A stretch of DNA of 64,000 bases from an uncultured Treponema sp. Lineage in GTDB: Bacteria > Spirochaetota > Spirochaetia > Treponematales > Treponemataceae. Under the pieces are notes generated by a model. That model saw only the letters and a program-made list of their open reading frames with translations, searched no databases and was not told where the DNA came from. The stretch is from NCBI GenBank assembly GCA_910584475.1, contig CAJUBD010000005.1, positions 110,881-174,880 of the forward strand, read 5' to 3'. Position numbers and translations under genes: made by a program. Positions 25,222 to 33,124 of the stretch are shown one piece after another; positions within the stretch are counted from its first letter, which is position 1, and every line of letters starts with the position of its first letter.

Positions 25222-25533
25222 ATGATTTCGAGAAAAATTACAAAATATGATTTGGTGGAATCGGTATACCAGAATTCAAAGCAAGAAAAAAAAGACATCC
25301 AGCAAATCGTTGATTGCCTTGTCGGCGAGCTGAAAAAATCCTTGTCGCGCGGCTTTACGATAGAGATTCGCGGCTTCGGCACTTTTGAGCCGCGTTTCAG
25401 AAAAGGCAGGGCGTCCGCGCGCAATCCCAAGACCGGCGATGTCGCGGAAAGCCGTCCGCATTATGTGGCGGCTTTTCGTGCGGGCAAGGAATTGAAAAAC
25501 GCCCTGTTGAATTTGCCCGTCGAAGAAAAGTAG
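25222..25533 (+). CDS. HU/IHF-family DNA-binding protein
   Basis: A 103-residue HU/IHF-like protein. ITKYDLVESVYQNS and IVDCLVGELKKSLSRG form the dimer helices; IEIRGFGTFEPRFRKGRASA is the saddle strand and start of the DNA-binding arm; and ARNPKTGDVAESRPHYVAAF holds the arm tip with the intercalating proline in R-N-P-K-T-G. Good family length. It may be IHF-like rather than HU, which motifs alone do not decide. It is followed 3 nt later by the bactofilin gene. Confidence 0.93.
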   Translation: MISRKITKYDLVESVYQNSKQEKKDIQQIVDCLVGELKKSLSRGFTIEIRGFGTFEPRFRKGRASARNPKTGDVAESRPHYVAAFRAGKELKNALLNLPVEEK

Positions 25534-25535
25534 TC

Positions 25536-25955
25536 ATGGAAAAACCTTCAAAGAACATCACGATTCTCGGCTCCGATACTGAATTTGACGGCGTTTTGGA
25601 ATTTGCCGACAATTTGAAAATCGGCGGAAAATTCAAGGGCACGATAAATTCGAACGGCAATTTGGAAATAGACAAGGGGGCTCTGTGCGCAGTGGACAGA
25701 ATTTCGGCTTCTTCGGTCGTGATTTCAGGAACTGTGCGAGGCAACGTCTATGCCCAAGAGCGGATCGAAATGTGCAATGGCAGCAAGGTTACGGGCGACA
25801 TTGAGACTGCCAGGCTGCGGATTGCCGATAACGTTGAATTCGACGGCCATGTTTCGATGCTCGAAAGCGAGCCTGAAGTGGATTTGTTTTCGGTCGCGAG
25901 CGCGGAGTACAAGCAGAACCTCGTGCTCAAGTCGGAAAGCGACGAGGATGTTTAA
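25536..25955 (+). CDS. Bactofilin
   Basis: A 139-residue bactofilin. A short tail leads into ITILGSDTEFDGVLEFADNL and repeating beta-helix turns (IGGKFKGTI, IDKGALC, ISGTVRGNVYAQ, VTGDIETARLRI) typical of the DUF583 fold. Bactofilins polymerise without nucleotide and organise cell shape, motility or cell-wall enzymes in spirochaetes. The C-terminus is acidic. A second, shorter bactofilin is at 36246. Confidence 0.9.
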   Translation: MEKPSKNITILGSDTEFDGVLEFADNLKIGGKFKGTINSNGNLEIDKGALCAVDRISASSVVISGTVRGNVYAQERIEMCNGSKVTGDIETARLRIADNVEFDGHVSMLESEPEVDLFSVASAEYKQNLVLKSESDEDV

Positions 25956-26487
25956 AATTAACGGCTAAAATGTGTCGCTAGCCAAAGGTCGCATCGCAAA
26001 TCTTTGGTGTGCCTACGGTTCTTTCGCGTTTTTTTTTGCGAAAAACTGGCGTTCCAATTTTAACTTTGAGTGAATCAGGATGCAAGTCGTAAAGCCTGTG
26101 CGCAAATTCGTTTGTTCACCGCCGTTTTCGCTTGGCTGCAGTTTGTGAAGCAAGCTGTCTCATCTGAATGCCATTTTTTCAGCAATTTCCGAAACTGATG
26201 TTTCGCTCGTTGTTGAAAAAATTGGACGAATGATTTTAAATTGATTTTTGCTTTCTGTGGAAATGCAAATTTCAAGACTCAAGCTTTTCACCATAAGATT
26301 TATTCATTGAAAATCAAGTTTCTTAAAACTTCAGTTTTTGAGAAACTTGATTTCGCCTGCATGGGCAGGCCAATATAATGAGCGAGTTTTGGAACAAAAC
26401 TTGAAGTTAAGAATGGACGTTGATTTGCCATTCTTAAATCTTGATTTTAGCCAAAAAATAAAATATTTTAATATGGAGTTTTTTTTT
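25956..26487. repeat. Gap before rho with serial hairpins
   Basis: No convincing gene. From 26310 four inverted repeats follow one another: CAAGTTTCT/AGAAACTTG, GCCTGC/GCAGGC (26355-26370), GCGAGTTTT with AAAACTTG (26382-26402), and TTAAGAATGG/CCATTCTTAA (26407-26437). The third belongs to the GCGAGTTT family and ends in GAAGTTAA like the copy at 31197. The first 350 bases hold only short unconvincing frames. Confidence 0.6.
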
Positions 26488-28149
26488 ATGTCAGATGAAA
26501 ATCTTGAAAACTCAATGGAAAATGCGGAAGAAAAGCCGAAGCGTCGCCGCATAGTTAGAAAGGCTGCCGCGAAGTCTGATGAGACCGTCACGCAGGAAAA
26601 TGCGGCGGAAACGCAGGAAGCGCTTTGGGAAAGTCAAGGCGCGAATTTCAGCGCGGAAGAATCGCATGCGGAAAGCGCGCGAGAAAGTCAGTCAGAAAGT
26701 GATGGCTCGGACAATAGTTTTCAGGGCAGACCTTATAGCAGGATGGGCGCGCGGCGAGACATGCGCGGCACGAAGCCTTATGGCGCGCGTCAAGGTTATC
26801 GCCGTTCCAACCGCGAGAATTTGCCGCCCGACAATACTCCCACGCCTGAAAATTCTCCCGACTACGACTCAAAGCCCCGTCTTGAGATAAACGTCCTTAC
26901 TAAAAAAAGCATGCCTGAACTTCGCGAGATGGCAATTCAATATGGGGCGTTGCAAGAAAACCTCGCTTCGATGAAAAAGCAGGATTTGATTTTTTGCATT
27001 TTGAAAGGGCACACCGAGCGCGGCGGAATAATCTTCGCGAGCGGCGCGCTTGAAATACTTCCGGACGGATACGGATTTTTGCGAAGCCCGCAGAACAACT
27101 ATTTGCCGGGTCCCGACGACATCTATATCTCGCCGAGCCAAATCCGGCTTTTCAACTTGAAGACTGGCGACACTGTTTACGGACAAATCCGAAGCCCGAA
27201 GGAGGGGGAAAGGTTTTTCGCGCTTTTGCGTGTCGAGTCGGTGAACTTTGACGATCCGCGCGTGGCTCAAACCCGAGTTCCCTTCGAAAACCTCACGCCG
27301 CTTTATCCGAATCAAAAATTCCGCCTTGAGACAGTTTCGACCGAGCTTTCCACGCGCATAGTCGACTTGTTTTGCCCGATCGGAAAAGGTCAGCGCCTCT
27401 TGATTGTCGCGCCGCCAAAGGCTGGAAAGACTATTTTGATGCAGAAAATCGCGAACGCTATTACGGCGAACAATCCCGAAGTCTATCTCATCGTGCTTTT
27501 GATTGACGAGCGACCTGAGGAAGTGACGGAAATGGAGCGTTCGATAAAGGCGGAAGTGATTTCGTCCACGTTCGACGAGCAGGCGACGCGCCATGTGAAT
27601 GTCGCCGAGATGGTCTTGGAAAAGGCGAAGCGTCTCGTGGAGCACAAGCGTGATGTCGTGATTTTCCTTGACTCGATTACGCGTCTCGCTCGTGCTTACA
27701 ACCAGACCGTGCCCACTTCAGGAAAAGTCCTTTCGGGCGGCGTGGATTCCAACGCGCTGCACAAGCCAAAAAGGTTTTTCGGCGCGGCGCGCAACATCGA
27801 GGAGGGCGGAAGCCTCACGATCATTTCCACCGCGCTCATTGAAACCGGCAGCCGAATGGACGAAGTGATCTTCGAGGAATTCAAAGGCACCGGCAACAGC
27901 GAAATCGACTTGGACAGAAAGCTTTCCGAGCGCCGCCTTTTCCCCGCAATCAACATCAAAAAATCAGGCACGCGCAAAGAAGAGCTTTTGCTCACGGACA
28001 ACGAGCTTCAAAAGCTTTGGGTTTTGCGCAAAGTCATCAATCCGATGGAAGACGCGGAAGTCATTGAGTTGATTTTGGACAGGATGCGAAAGAGCAAAGA
28101 CAACGGCGCGTTCCTCGCCTCAATGAACACGGGCACGGCTGCGAGTTAA
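26488..28149 (+). CDS. rho: Transcription termination factor Rho
   Basis: A 553-residue Rho. Residues 1 to about 135 are a low-complexity, Glu/Ser/Arg-rich extension (KPKRRRIVRK; DMRGTKPYGARQGYRRSNRE) absent from E. coli Rho and possibly disordered. Then come the helical N-domain (KKSMPELREMAIQYG), the cold-shock-like RNA-binding domain (ILPDGYGFLRSP), Walker A APPKAGKT, Walker B VIFLDSITRLARAYN, Q-loop/secondary-channel segments and ELILDRM. The start is the ATG at 26488 with GGAG 9 nt before it; the longer frame upstream runs through hairpins and is rejected. Confidence 0.96.
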   Translation: MSDENLENSMENAEEKPKRRRIVRKAAAKSDETVTQENAAETQEALWESQGANFSAEESHAESARESQSESDGSDNSFQGRPYSRMGARRDMRGTKPYGARQGYRRSNRENLPPDNTPTPENSPDYDSKPRLEINVLTKKSMPELREMAIQYGALQENLASMKKQDLIFCILKGHTERGGIIFASGALEILPDGYGFLRSPQNNYLPGPDDIYISPSQIRLFNLKTGDTVYGQIRSPKEGERFFALLRVESVNFDDPRVAQTRVPFENLTPLYPNQKFRLETVSTELSTRIVDLFCPIGKGQRLLIVAPPKAGKTILMQKIANAITANNPEVYLIVLLIDERPEEVTEMERSIKAEVISSTFDEQATRHVNVAEMVLEKAKRLVEHKRDVVIFLDSITRLARAYNQTVPTSGKVLSGGVDSNALHKPKRFFGAARNIEEGGSLTIISTALIETGSRMDEVIFEEFKGTGNSEIDLDRKLSERRLFPAINIKKSGTRKEELLLTDNELQKLWVLRKVINPMEDAEVIELILDRMRKSKDNGAFLASMNTGTAAS

Positions 28150-28491
28150 TAATGTAGCGAGTTTTTGTATTTTTTACGAAGTAAAAATGCGAGCCTTGCG
28201 AGCAAACGAAAACTCGTAAGCAAGCCGTAGGCTTGCGACTTAATAGTGAATAGTTGCGAGTTTCGCTTTGCGAAACTCGTTAGGAAAGCCGAATGCTTGC
28301 GATTGAGCAATAAAAAACGCGATGTTCTTTTAGCGCGATTTAAAGCGTGCCGGGGAAAGAAAAGGGGGCTGGGGCTCCCCCCGCTTGTTGCGGCTTGCTA
28401 TATAACTTGAAGAATCGCGAGTTTTTGTGCTTTTTGTGAGCGGTGCGAGCAAACAAAAACTCGTTAGTAGCGCAAATCTTTAATTTGCGCT
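28150..28491. repeat. Gap after rho with palindromic repeats
   Basis: No gene. Palindromes include AAGCAAGCC-GTA-GGCTTGCGA (28219-28238), a GCGAGTTTCGC-type hairpin (28256-28279), a GGGGG/CCCCC hairpin near 28360-28382, and GCGCAAAT/ATTTGCGC (28470-28491) ending just before the rpmE promoter. The phrase gcgag-tttttg...gcgagcaaac recurs twice. The same kinds of modules occur at 49560. Confidence 0.65.
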
Positions 28492-28493
28492 AC

Positions 28494-28522
28494 TTGACAT
28501 TATTTTCGATTTTTGCTAGAAT
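28494..28522 (+). promoter_or_regulatory. rpmE promoter
   Basis: TTGACA, 17-nt spacer ending TGC, TAGAAT. Near-identical to the rpsT promoter. Confidence 0.88.
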
Positions 28523-28609
28523 ATCATACACTGAAAATAAATTTTGTGAACGCGGTTTGGGTTGAACCTTGCGATGCTCTACGCGTTCGGGCAAAATCTT
28601 GGAGGAATT

Positions 28610-28822
28610 ATGAAAAAGGGAATCCATCCTGAGTATACGCTCACGAAAATCACTTGCGTTTGCGGCAATGTCATTGAAACTCGTTCGACCGTAAAAGACA
28701 TTCACGTTGAAATTTGCTCTGCTTGCCATCCGTTCTACACTGGCAAACAAAAGCTCGTGGACACGGCGGGACGAATCGATCGCTTTAACAAGCGTTACGG
28801 AATCAAGTCCGAGGCGAACTAG
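28610..28822 (+). CDS. rpmE: 50S ribosomal protein L31 (zinc-binding form)
   Basis: A 70-residue L31: MKKGIHPEYTLTKITCVCGN, IETRSTVKDIHVEICSACHP and FYTGKQKLVDTAGRIDRF are diagnostic. Four cysteines (C16, C18, C37 and C40) make it the zinc-containing type. It is part of the 50S central protuberance. ATG at 28610 has GGAGG 5-9 nt upstream. A GNRA-loop terminator follows. Confidence 0.97.
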   Translation: MKKGIHPEYTLTKITCVCGNVIETRSTVKDIHVEICSACHPFYTGKQKLVDTAGRIDRFNKRYGIKSEAN

Positions 28823-28853
28823 TTTTCGGGAGAAAGTTCTGTCCGTATTTCAG

Positions 28854-28875
28854 GTCGCCGCAAGGCGGCTTTTTT
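28854..28875 (+). terminator. rpmE terminator
   Basis: GTCGCC pairs with GGCGGC around a GCAA tetraloop, then six T. Confidence 0.88.
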
Positions 28876-28963
28876 ATTCGCGGAGAGGGCTTCGTACGCC
28901 GACGCTTGCGTCACAACAAAGCGCATAAAATTCAACTGCGACGCCTTGCGAGAACAAGATTTC

Positions 28964-30145
28964 TCAATGCTTATGTTGAGACATCTTGATTTCCCATGCT
29001 CGGTGCGAGCGCTTTTGCTCGAAGTCCGCGTCTATGGTTTCCTGCGTGATTTCCCTTGTTTCAAGGTGCGCGCATTCTTCAAGCAAATTTTTGTCGAACG
29101 AAAGCCGCCTTGAATTCGTGGAAAAATAAAGCGCGCCGTTTTCATCGAGGATTTTCAGGCAAAGGTTCGCGAGCGCGCTCCAGTCGCGGTTCAAGTCGAG
29201 GTCGCCACGCGTCTTTTTGGAATTGCTGAACGTGGGAGGATCCAAAATTATTATTTCGAATTTTTTTCGACCGCGAATCGCTTCTTCAAGGAATTCAAAA
29301 ACGTCGCTTCTGAAAAATTTGAATTCGCTTTTGCCAGAAATTCCATTGAGAAAAAAATTTTTCTTCGACCATTCAAGATAAGTGTTTGACAAGTCCACAG
29401 ACTCGATTGCTGCCGCGCCGCCCGCCGCTGCCGCCACCGAAAATGACGACGTGTAGCAAAACAGGTTCAGCACGCGCTTTCCTTGCGAGCATTTTTTTAC
29501 GAGCGCGCGCATTCCCCGCATGTCCAGAAAAAGTCCCGTGTCGAGATAGTCTGAAAGGTTGACGAAAAAAATCGAGCCGTTCTCGAAGACGTTTCCCGCT
29601 ATTTGAGGCGACGAATTTTGTCTTGCGGAAATTTCCGCGTTTTTTCCCGACGAATTTTTTGAATATTGCGCGCCGCCTTTATCGTGCCGCCGCGTCTTGC
29701 AGACTATGTGCGAGCGTTCGATGCCGAGAGTGTCCGAAAGCGATGCGCAAATGTCTAGAAGCCACCGCTCTTCTTCCGATTCGGATTTTTGGTGTTGCGG
29801 CGGGCGCTCGTACAAGAAAATTTTTAAGTATGTTCGCGAAAGCCTTTTTCGCGCCGCGCCCGGAATGTTTTGGCTTTCGTCCTTCGCCTGAGACAAAACG
29901 AATGCTTGCGCTTTTTCCGCCGAACGAATTTCTTCCGGAAGAAATTCGTACAAGTCAATCGCCAAAGGAATTTCCGGAATGTCGCGGTCGTAAAGCCTGA
30001 AGCAAGTGACAAGATTTTTCCTCGCCCATTTTCGCAAGACGCGGAATTTTTTTTGAACGCGGTTTTTCAAAAGCATCGCCTGATATTCTTTTTTTTCGGC
30101 TTCGCCAATTTTTTCGATTTCGTCGGTTTCTTTATTTTTTTCCAT
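28964..30145 (-). CDS. RlmK-like 23S rRNA methyltransferase
   Basis: A 393-residue class I SAM methyltransferase resembling the C-terminal (RlmK, m7G2069) half of RlmKL. LLKNRVQKKFRVLRKWARKN and FRLYDRDIPEIPLAIDLYE match its N-part; NLSDYLDTGLFLDMRGMR, VLNLFCYTSSFSVAAAAGGA (SAM motif I), VDLSNTYLEWSKKNF and IILDPPTFSNSK (motif IV, DPPTFSNS) follow in order. The RlmL THUMP/N2-methylase half is absent, so this is a stand-alone RlmK-type enzyme. A Lys/Ser-rich insertion near residue 155 is unusual. It overlaps the upstream nudC gene by 14 bp. Confidence 0.85.
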   Translation of the reverse strand: MEKNKETDEIEKIGEAEKKEYQAMLLKNRVQKKFRVLRKWARKNLVTCFRLYDRDIPEIPLAIDLYEFLPEEIRSAEKAQAFVLSQAKDESQNIPGAARKRLSRTYLKIFLYERPPQHQKSESEEERWLLDICASLSDTLGIERSHIVCKTRRHDKGGAQYSKNSSGKNAEISARQNSSPQIAGNVFENGSIFFVNLSDYLDTGLFLDMRGMRALVKKCSQGKRVLNLFCYTSSFSVAAAAGGAAAIESVDLSNTYLEWSKKNFFLNGISGKSEFKFFRSDVFEFLEEAIRGRKKFEIIILDPPTFSNSKKTRGDLDLNRDWSALANLCLKILDENGALYFSTNSRRLSFDKNLLEECAHLETREITQETIDADFEQKRSHRAWEIKMSQHKH

Positions 30146-30950
30146 AAATCATTTTCCATGCGACAGAACCGCGCAAGGGAAGCATATTTTCGCTTGGAAG
30201 ACGGTCTCGCTTGAAAAAGCGGGCTTCGGCAATTTCGTCTTCCTGCAATACGAGTTCGCCGCCTGCATATTCCGCGCTGTACGCCAACATCAGCTGGTCG
30301 GGAAATGGCCAGCTTTGCGTGGAAAGAGGAGCGATGTTTTTTAGCGAGATGCCCACTTCCTCCATCGCCTCACGCCTGACGGCGTTTTCCGCGCTTTCGC
30401 CGAGTTCCACGAAACCTGAAATGTGCGAAAAGAATTTCGCCCCGAAATGCTTGTTGCGCACCAAAAGGATTTCGTCTCCTCGATGGATGATGACGATTAC
30501 GCACGGCTCGATTCTCGGGAAAAGGCGGAATTCGCATTTCCGGCAAAAAAGCGCGGTGTCGCTTTCGTCGTCGAAAAGTGGCGCGCCGCACTTCGGGCAG
30601 TGGCGGTAAGTGTCGTGCCAGGAAACGATTCCCTTCGCGCGGAACGCGAGCGCGGATGCCGACTCGTTTTCAAAGCAGAATTCACGAAGCGGAACGAATT
30701 CAAATCCTTCCTGAATCGCGGCGGAAGATTCTCCCTGAATTTCTTTTACCAATGCCGAAGCGTAGTTTTGCGGCGTTTCGCAAATCGCGTCGCAGAGCAA
30801 TCCTTGTTTTTTTTGCTCGGAAACGAATCTCTCGAAAAATTCCGCGCATGGCAGGTCAAAGCCGCCCTGCGGATTTTTCTTTGCCAGAATATTTTTCGCT
30901 GAAAAAATGAAATGCGATTTTGCCGCGTAATTTTTTTTCGTTATCGGCAT
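30132..30950 (-). CDS. nudC: NADH pyrophosphatase (NudC-like Nudix hydrolase)
   Basis: A 272-residue Nudix enzyme. A variable N-domain, then the zinc ribbon HCPKCGAPLFDDESDTALFC with its second CRKC pair, IEPCVIVIIHRGDEILLV, and the Nudix box GFVELGESAENAVRREAMEEVGI (G-x5-E-x7-R-E-x2-E-E-x-G), followed by SQWPFPDQLMLAY, the S-Q-P-W-P-F-P-x-S equivalent of NudC. NudC hydrolyses NADH and removes NAD caps from RNA. The start at 30950 is supported by GGAG; the longer frame to 31148 reads through dispersed palindromes and is rejected. Confidence 0.9.
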   Translation of the reverse strand: MPITKKNYAAKSHFIFSAKNILAKKNPQGGFDLPCAEFFERFVSEQKKQGLLCDAICETPQNYASALVKEIQGESSAAIQEGFEFVPLREFCFENESASALAFRAKGIVSWHDTYRHCPKCGAPLFDDESDTALFCRKCEFRLFPRIEPCVIVIIHRGDEILLVRNKHFGAKFFSHISGFVELGESAENAVRREAMEEVGISLKNIAPLSTQSWPFPDQLMLAYSAEYAGGELVLQEDEIAEARFFKRDRLPSENMLPLRGSVAWKMIYGKK

Positions 30951-30959
30951 CCGTTTCTC

Positions 30960-31261
30960 CTGCTTGCAGGCTTCGGTCGCAAGCCTGTCATTCCCGTGCT
31001 TGACACGGGAATCGATTTCTGCTACAGATTGTCGGGTCGAAGCCCGACAATGACAAGGGAACTCGAAGTTAAAGTTGCGGCGGTATTTCGACGCAAAATT
31101 TAAACCCACCTTAAATTTTAAATAATGAAAAAGTTGAAACTTTTTCATTATTTAAAAACGCAACTTCGCAATGAAATGAGAAGTTGCAATGGATGAGCGA
31201 GTTTCTGAAGGAAACTCGAAGTTAAATTTTGCGGCGGTATTTCGACGCAAAATTTAAACCC
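30960..31261. repeat. Dispersed palindromes between nudC and the DEAD-box gene
   Basis: In order: AGGCTT/AAGCCT; ATTCCCGTG/CACGGGAAT (a common bacterial dispersed-repeat type); ATTGTCGGG/CCCGACAAT; a 47-bp element (31061-31106) repeated at 31213-31261, both containing TTCGACGCAAAATTTAAACC; a 16-bp stem AAATAATGAAAAAGTT with its complement and 2-nt loop (about 31120-31153); GCAACTTC/GAAGTTGC with a 12-nt loop (31160-31187); and a GCGAGTTT-family hairpin (31197-31225). No gene seen. Confidence 0.75.
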
Positions 31262-31263
31262 TC

Positions 31264-31292
31264 TATACATTAAATAAAAAATTTGCTATAAT
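31264..31292 (+). promoter_or_regulatory. Promoter of the DEAD-box gene
   Basis: TATACA, 17-nt spacer ending TGC, TATAAT; the ATG at 31301 is 8 nt after the -10 and has no Shine-Dalgarno sequence. Confidence 0.7.
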
Positions 31293-31300
31293 GTCAAGAT

Positions 31301-32956
31301 ATGAATTTCAGTGAATTTTCCTTGCACGAGGACCTTCTTAAAGGCATAGCGGCGGCTGGCTATGTAACGTGCACTCCTGTCCAAGAACAGGTTTTAAAGA
31401 CGTCGCTTTCCGGGGACGATTTGTATGTTCAGTCCCAGACCGGAACGGGTAAGACGGCCGCATATTTGGTTCCTACGATTCAGGAATTGATTTCAAATCC
31501 TGAGAACTCTGGCAAAAAGGCTTTGATTTTGGTGCCGACGCGTGAACTCGCGGTTCAAGTGGAGGAGGAGGCGAAAAATCTCGTTTCCGCGACTAAGCTT
31601 TCCGCGTTCAGTTTTTACGGCGGCGTGGGATATTCCAAGCAGGTCGAGGCGCTTCAAAAAGGCGTTGACTTCATCATCGGCACTCCGGGGCGAATCATCG
31701 ACTTGAAAAAGGGCGGACAGCTCGATTTGAGCGCGGTGGCGTTTCTCGTGATTGACGAAGCCGACAGAATGTTCGACATGGGATTTTATCCTGACTTGCG
31801 CGAAATCCTAAAATTCATTCCAAATCCAGAAAAAAGGCAGACGATGCTTTTTTCAGCGACGCTCAACACTTACGTGAAAAATCTCGCTTGGGAATATACG
31901 CGCGACGCGAAGGAAATCACGATTGAGGCGGAAAACATCACAGTGGACGAAATCGACCAGGAATTGATTCACGTTTCGAGCGACAAAAAGTTGCCGCTGC
32001 TTTTGGGAATCTTGAAAAAGGAAAATCCTGCGAGCATCTTGATTTTTTGCAACACGAAGCGCGGCGCGGAAGTGCTCGGAAAGAGGCTCAAGATAAACGG
32101 CTACAAAAGCGAATTCCTCATCGGCGACATGCAGCAGTCGAAACGGCTTGAAGTGATGAGCCGATTCAAGGAAGGAAAGGTTTCGATGCTCGTCGCCACC
32201 GATGTCGCCGCGCGCGGAATCGACGTGGACGATTTGGCGATGGTCGTGAACTATGATTTGCCGATCGAGCCTGAGAATTACGTCCACCGAATCGGACGCA
32301 CGGCGCGCGCCGGAAAAAGCGGCAAGGCGTACACTTTCTGTTCGGAAAAAGATGTCTACGATTTGCCCGCGATCGAGCGATACATCGACAAGAAAATTCC
32401 TTCGGTCGTCTGCGCGGACGATATGCTTTCCGAGGACAAGAGCAAGGGCACTTACATCAAACTTGACACTTACGGCTACGACGAGCGCGACGAATACCAT
32501 TCTGGAAAAGGCGACGCCCGCAAAAAGCGGCGAGACGGGGGCAGACGCGATGAAAAATTCTCGCGCGGAAAATCCGAACGCTCGCGCGGACGAGGCGCGA
32601 AACGCTCCGATTTCCGAGAGAAAAAATCTTTCGAGGCGGAAGAAAATCTCGAAGGACTTTCTTTTGAAGAGCGAATGGCGATTTACAAGAAAAAGTACGC
32701 TGGAAATACCGCCGCCGAGGGGAGCGCAGTTTCCTCAAAGCGCGAGCGCACGGAAAGGAGCGCGAAAGGACGGAATGATTTTTCAAAGAAAACGAGCCGA
32801 AAAAATTTCGCGCCGTCAAAATCAAATGCTCCTCGCAAGAACGAAAAAGCGCGAAACGAAAATTCTCGCGCCGTTGAAACACAGCAGGGAAAAAAGACGC
32901 TTGAGAATACAGGCTTTTTCGCGCGGATTAAGAAATTCCTTAAGATTGGGCGGTGA
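31301..32956 (+). CDS. DEAD-box RNA helicase (RhlE/CsdA-like)
   Basis: A 551-residue helicase. Q motif (FSEFSLHEDLLKGIAAAGY, TPVQEQ), motif I SQTGTGKTAAYL, Ia PTRELAVQVE, II DEAD (VIDEADRMFDMGF), III SAT, IV LIFCNTKRGAEVL, V ATDVAARGIDV and VI HRIGRTARAGKSG are all present. After residue 385 a long basic, Arg/Lys/Ser-rich tail (RKKRRDGGRRDEKFSRGKSE) probably gives general RNA affinity. It likely acts in ribosome assembly or RNA turnover. The start codon nearly coincides with the predicted transcription start. Confidence 0.93.
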   Translation: MNFSEFSLHEDLLKGIAAAGYVTCTPVQEQVLKTSLSGDDLYVQSQTGTGKTAAYLVPTIQELISNPENSGKKALILVPTRELAVQVEEEAKNLVSATKLSAFSFYGGVGYSKQVEALQKGVDFIIGTPGRIIDLKKGGQLDLSAVAFLVIDEADRMFDMGFYPDLREILKFIPNPEKRQTMLFSATLNTYVKNLAWEYTRDAKEITIEAENITVDEIDQELIHVSSDKKLPLLLGILKKENPASILIFCNTKRGAEVLGKRLKINGYKSEFLIGDMQQSKRLEVMSRFKEGKVSMLVATDVAARGIDVDDLAMVVNYDLPIEPENYVHRIGRTARAGKSGKAYTFCSEKDVYDLPAIERYIDKKIPSVVCADDMLSEDKSKGTYIKLDTYGYDERDEYHSGKGDARKKRRDGGRRDEKFSRGKSERSRGRGAKRSDFREKKSFEAEENLEGLSFEERMAIYKKKYAGNTAAEGSAVSSKRERTERSAKGRNDFSKKTSRKNFAPSKSNAPRKNEKARNENSRAVETQQGKKTLENTGFFARIKKFLKIGR

Positions 32957-33124
32957 GCAATTTCAAGGGAACAAGAACGCGCAATTTTAGCCGTCAGCCT
33001 TAACTTGTTTCGCTGGAAATAAAAGATATATTATCGCAGGGATTTCGCCCTTTGTTGTAAATTGGACTATGACTTTGTGAATCCGTATGTTTTTTTAAAT
33101 TATTTTCATTTTTTGGAGTTAAAA

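Noticed and set aside
26075..26275. A 66-codon minus-strand frame before rho
   Set aside because: No ribosome site or recognisable motif, in a gap otherwise without coding character.
26338..26487. A 50-codon upstream extension of Rho
   Set aside because: It reads through serial hairpins; the ATG at 26488 has a ribosome site and begins the acidic Rho tail.
28150..28491. Possible CRISPR array in the hairpin-rich gaps
   Set aside because: Repeats are palindromic, unequal in length and irregularly spaced, with no cas genes in the window.
30951..31148. An N-terminal extension of NudC by 66 codons
   Set aside because: It is encoded by dispersed palindromes, and a clean GGAG-ATG pair stands at 30950.
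33062..33124. An earlier TTG/ATG start for the ABC-F gene
   Set aside because: The 21 extra codons are AT-rich and unlike the family N-terminus; GGAG is spaced correctly for the TTG at 33125.
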